NCBI GenBank assembly: GCA_030562195.1
Contig: CM060200.1
Span: 29,799,023 to 29,863,022 of the forward strand
Direction of reading: 5' to 3'
Source: Nipponacmea schrenckii
Lineage: Eukaryota; Mollusca; Gastropoda; Lottiidae
Length of the DNA: 64,000 nucleotides
Each line of letters starts with the position of its first letter. Positions within the stretch are counted from its first letter, which is position 1. Both the position numbers and the translations under genes were made by a program. Shown here piece after piece: positions 62,281-64,000 of this stretch. A model generated the notes under the pieces. It saw only the letters and a list, made by a program, of their open reading frames with translations, ran no database searches and was not told the DNA's origin.

Positions 62281-64000
62281 AATTAGAATTGCTTACAATT
62301 ATGAACGTATTTCGAGAGCCTTAAAATATTATGTAGGCTAAATTTGCAATTACCTACATCTAGACAATATATTGAATATCATTTGACCTAGTTTTCAAAG
62401 TCAGAAAATAATTAGGTCACACCTTCCGTAACGGTTAATGATGGCGAAAATATGAAAATTATCAATTTTTGCTGTATTTAAGTACACTTATCTCTATAAA
62501 TTTTTTAAGTAAGCCAAATTAAAAAATATCCACTCGTAGACAATATATTGAATAATATTTGACCGAATTTTCAAGGTCATAGATTAAGTGGGTCACACCT
62601 TCCGTACCCGTTAAAGTGACCTAATTTTGAAAAAATCGAAATTTAAATAATTCGAAAGAAAATACGAAATTTGAAAATCGGTCTCCAAGAGAAGGTAGAT
62701 AATGATCCATTGTATCTATGTGCTAAATTTCATCAAAATCGGTCTATCAGTAGTGTCTGAATTTCGGATTTAAGAATTATAACGAAAATTCAAAATGGCG
62801 GCCGATATGGCAGCTTGACCTAATTATTTAGGTCAAATCAATTACTATTGACAAGTTATTTATAAAACAGTTTTCACTTTTCACCTACCAGTTATAGACC
62901 GGAAGTTACGTAATTACGTCATTTGAGGCTAAACCGGAAGTGGAATTTTTATTTTCACATTTTTCAAAAATTATAAACATATCGCCTATCAACTGGTAAA
63001 GTTTCAAAATTTTACCATTTATATTAAAGGAGAAATCACGGTCTGAAATTTTTGCCGATGACCCTTGAATATTGAATTGCAAATCGTGGGTAAAATATTT
63101 AACCTAATTGCATAAAATCTATAATTGTTAGTTGACAAATACATTGAAGTTTTCAAATCTGAAAATCCGGTCAAAATCGAACTGAAAATAAACTTGCTAA
63201 AGCAAAAAAAACTGAACTTCCGATTCTCACTTCCTGTCAGAGATAGAACTTCAGGTTTTGTTTTATTTGATAATAGAAATCATTCTAAGATCAACTGTAG
63301 ATTTAGAATTTCTGCACCTTTTACCAGTTTGTCTGCAAACTCATCCAAGAATTACAAAAAAAAAAAAAAAAATAAAACTAGAATTGCTTACAATTATGAA
63401 CGTATTTCGAGAGCCTTAAAATATTATGTAGGCTAAATTTGCAATTACCTACATCTAGACAATATATTGAATATCATTTGACCTAGTTTTCAAAGTCATA
63501 AAATAATTAGGTCACACCTTCCGTAACGGTTAATGATGGCGAAAATATGAAAATTATCAATTTTTGCTGTATTTAAGTACACTTATCTCTATGAATTTTT
63601 TAAGTAAGCCAAATTAAAAAATATCTACTCGTAGACAATATATTGAATATTATTTGACCTAATTTTCAAGGTCATAGATTAAGTGGGTCACACCTTCCGT
63701 ACCCGTTAAAGTGACCTAATTTTGAAAAAATCGAAATTTAAATAACTCGAAAGAAAATACGAAATTTAAAAATCGGTCTCCAAGAAAAGGTAGATAATGA
63801 TTCATTGTATCTATGTGCTAAATTTCATCAAAATCGGTCTATCAGTAGTGTCTGAATTTCGGATTTAAGAATTGTAACGAAAATTCAAAATGGCGGCCGA
63901 TATGGCAGCTTGACCTAATTATTTAGGTCAAATCAATTACTATTGACAAGTTATTTATAAAACAGTTTTCACTTTTCACCTAGCAGTTATAGACCGGAAG
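62281..64000 (+). repeat. Family A tandem units, cut by window end
   Basis: A full unit (about 62281-63374) ends in poly-A. A second unit starts at once with ACTAGAATTGCTTACAATTA and runs past the window edge. The orientation is opposite to the OSBPL9-intron copies. Confidence 0.88.

Larger units (their letters stand above)
59719..64000. other. 5'-ward intron of the phosphatase gene
   Basis: No further exon of the gene was found here. The stretch holds a hairpin element (59796-60083), a SINE (60084-60425), a family-B element (61248-61854) and family-A tandem units (62281-64000). The remainder (60430-61240 and 61860-62280) is plain AT-rich DNA. Confidence 0.6.

Noticed and set aside
63125..63436. 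Open frame of ~85-143 codons shared by several family A copies
   Set aside because: It starts at TTG, runs into the poly-A tract, differs between copies by frameshift, and shows no domain. It is open because the copies are nearly identical.

Overview
This window is animal nuclear DNA. It is AT-rich, its genes are split by many GT-AG introns, and it holds several families of interspersed and tandem repeats. Three facts favour a mollusc or close lophotrochozoan. The receptor phosphatase has an ectodomain of MEGF-type EGF units. A transposable element carries ~161 bp internal monomers, like the ~160 bp satellites known from molluscs. The SINE is tRNA-headed. This assignment is an inference; no species marker is visible.

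Layout, left to right: (1) 268-2359, minus: a decayed Crypton-type (DUF3504) tyrosine-recombinase gene. (2) 4007-14420, minus: a complete 12-exon DEPDC1 orthologue (788 aa; DEP plus RhoGAP-like). (3) 14421-14603: a 183 bp head-to-head promoter with two CCAAT boxes 32 bp apart. (4) 14604-31567, plus: a complete 20-exon OSBPL9/ORP9 orthologue (726 aa; PH, FFAT, sterol/lipid-transfer domain). (5) 31568-36521: the convergent 3' intergenic/UTR region, with one copy of the satellite-bearing element. (6) 36522-59718, minus: 25 exons of a receptor protein tyrosine phosphatase whose 5' end lies beyond the window. It encodes EGF, kringle, five more EGF units, a membrane segment, an active-looking D1 and a D2 with a degraded catalytic loop. 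(7) 59719-64000: its 5'-ward intron, holding a hairpin element, a SINE, a satellite-bearing element and a tandem 1.09 kb repeat.

All exon joins given for the three intact genes were checked by hand for GT/AG sites and reading-frame phase, and each gene stays open throughout. The genes share no obvious pathway. DEPDC1 and OSBPL9 are linked only by their common promoter, and OSBPL9 and the phosphatase gene converge.

The most unusual structure is inside the phosphatase gene. A splice acceptor plus the first two thirds of a catalytic-domain exon is tandemly repeated seven times at an 83 bp period, and only the last copy keeps a donor site. Other items to check are the kringle in a receptor-phosphatase ectodomain, the degraded D2 loop, the paired CCAAT promoter, two large repeat families (1.09 kb tandem units; elements with 161 bp monomers), and a 5'-truncated LINE whose 3' tail recurs as a short stub elsewhere in the same gene.
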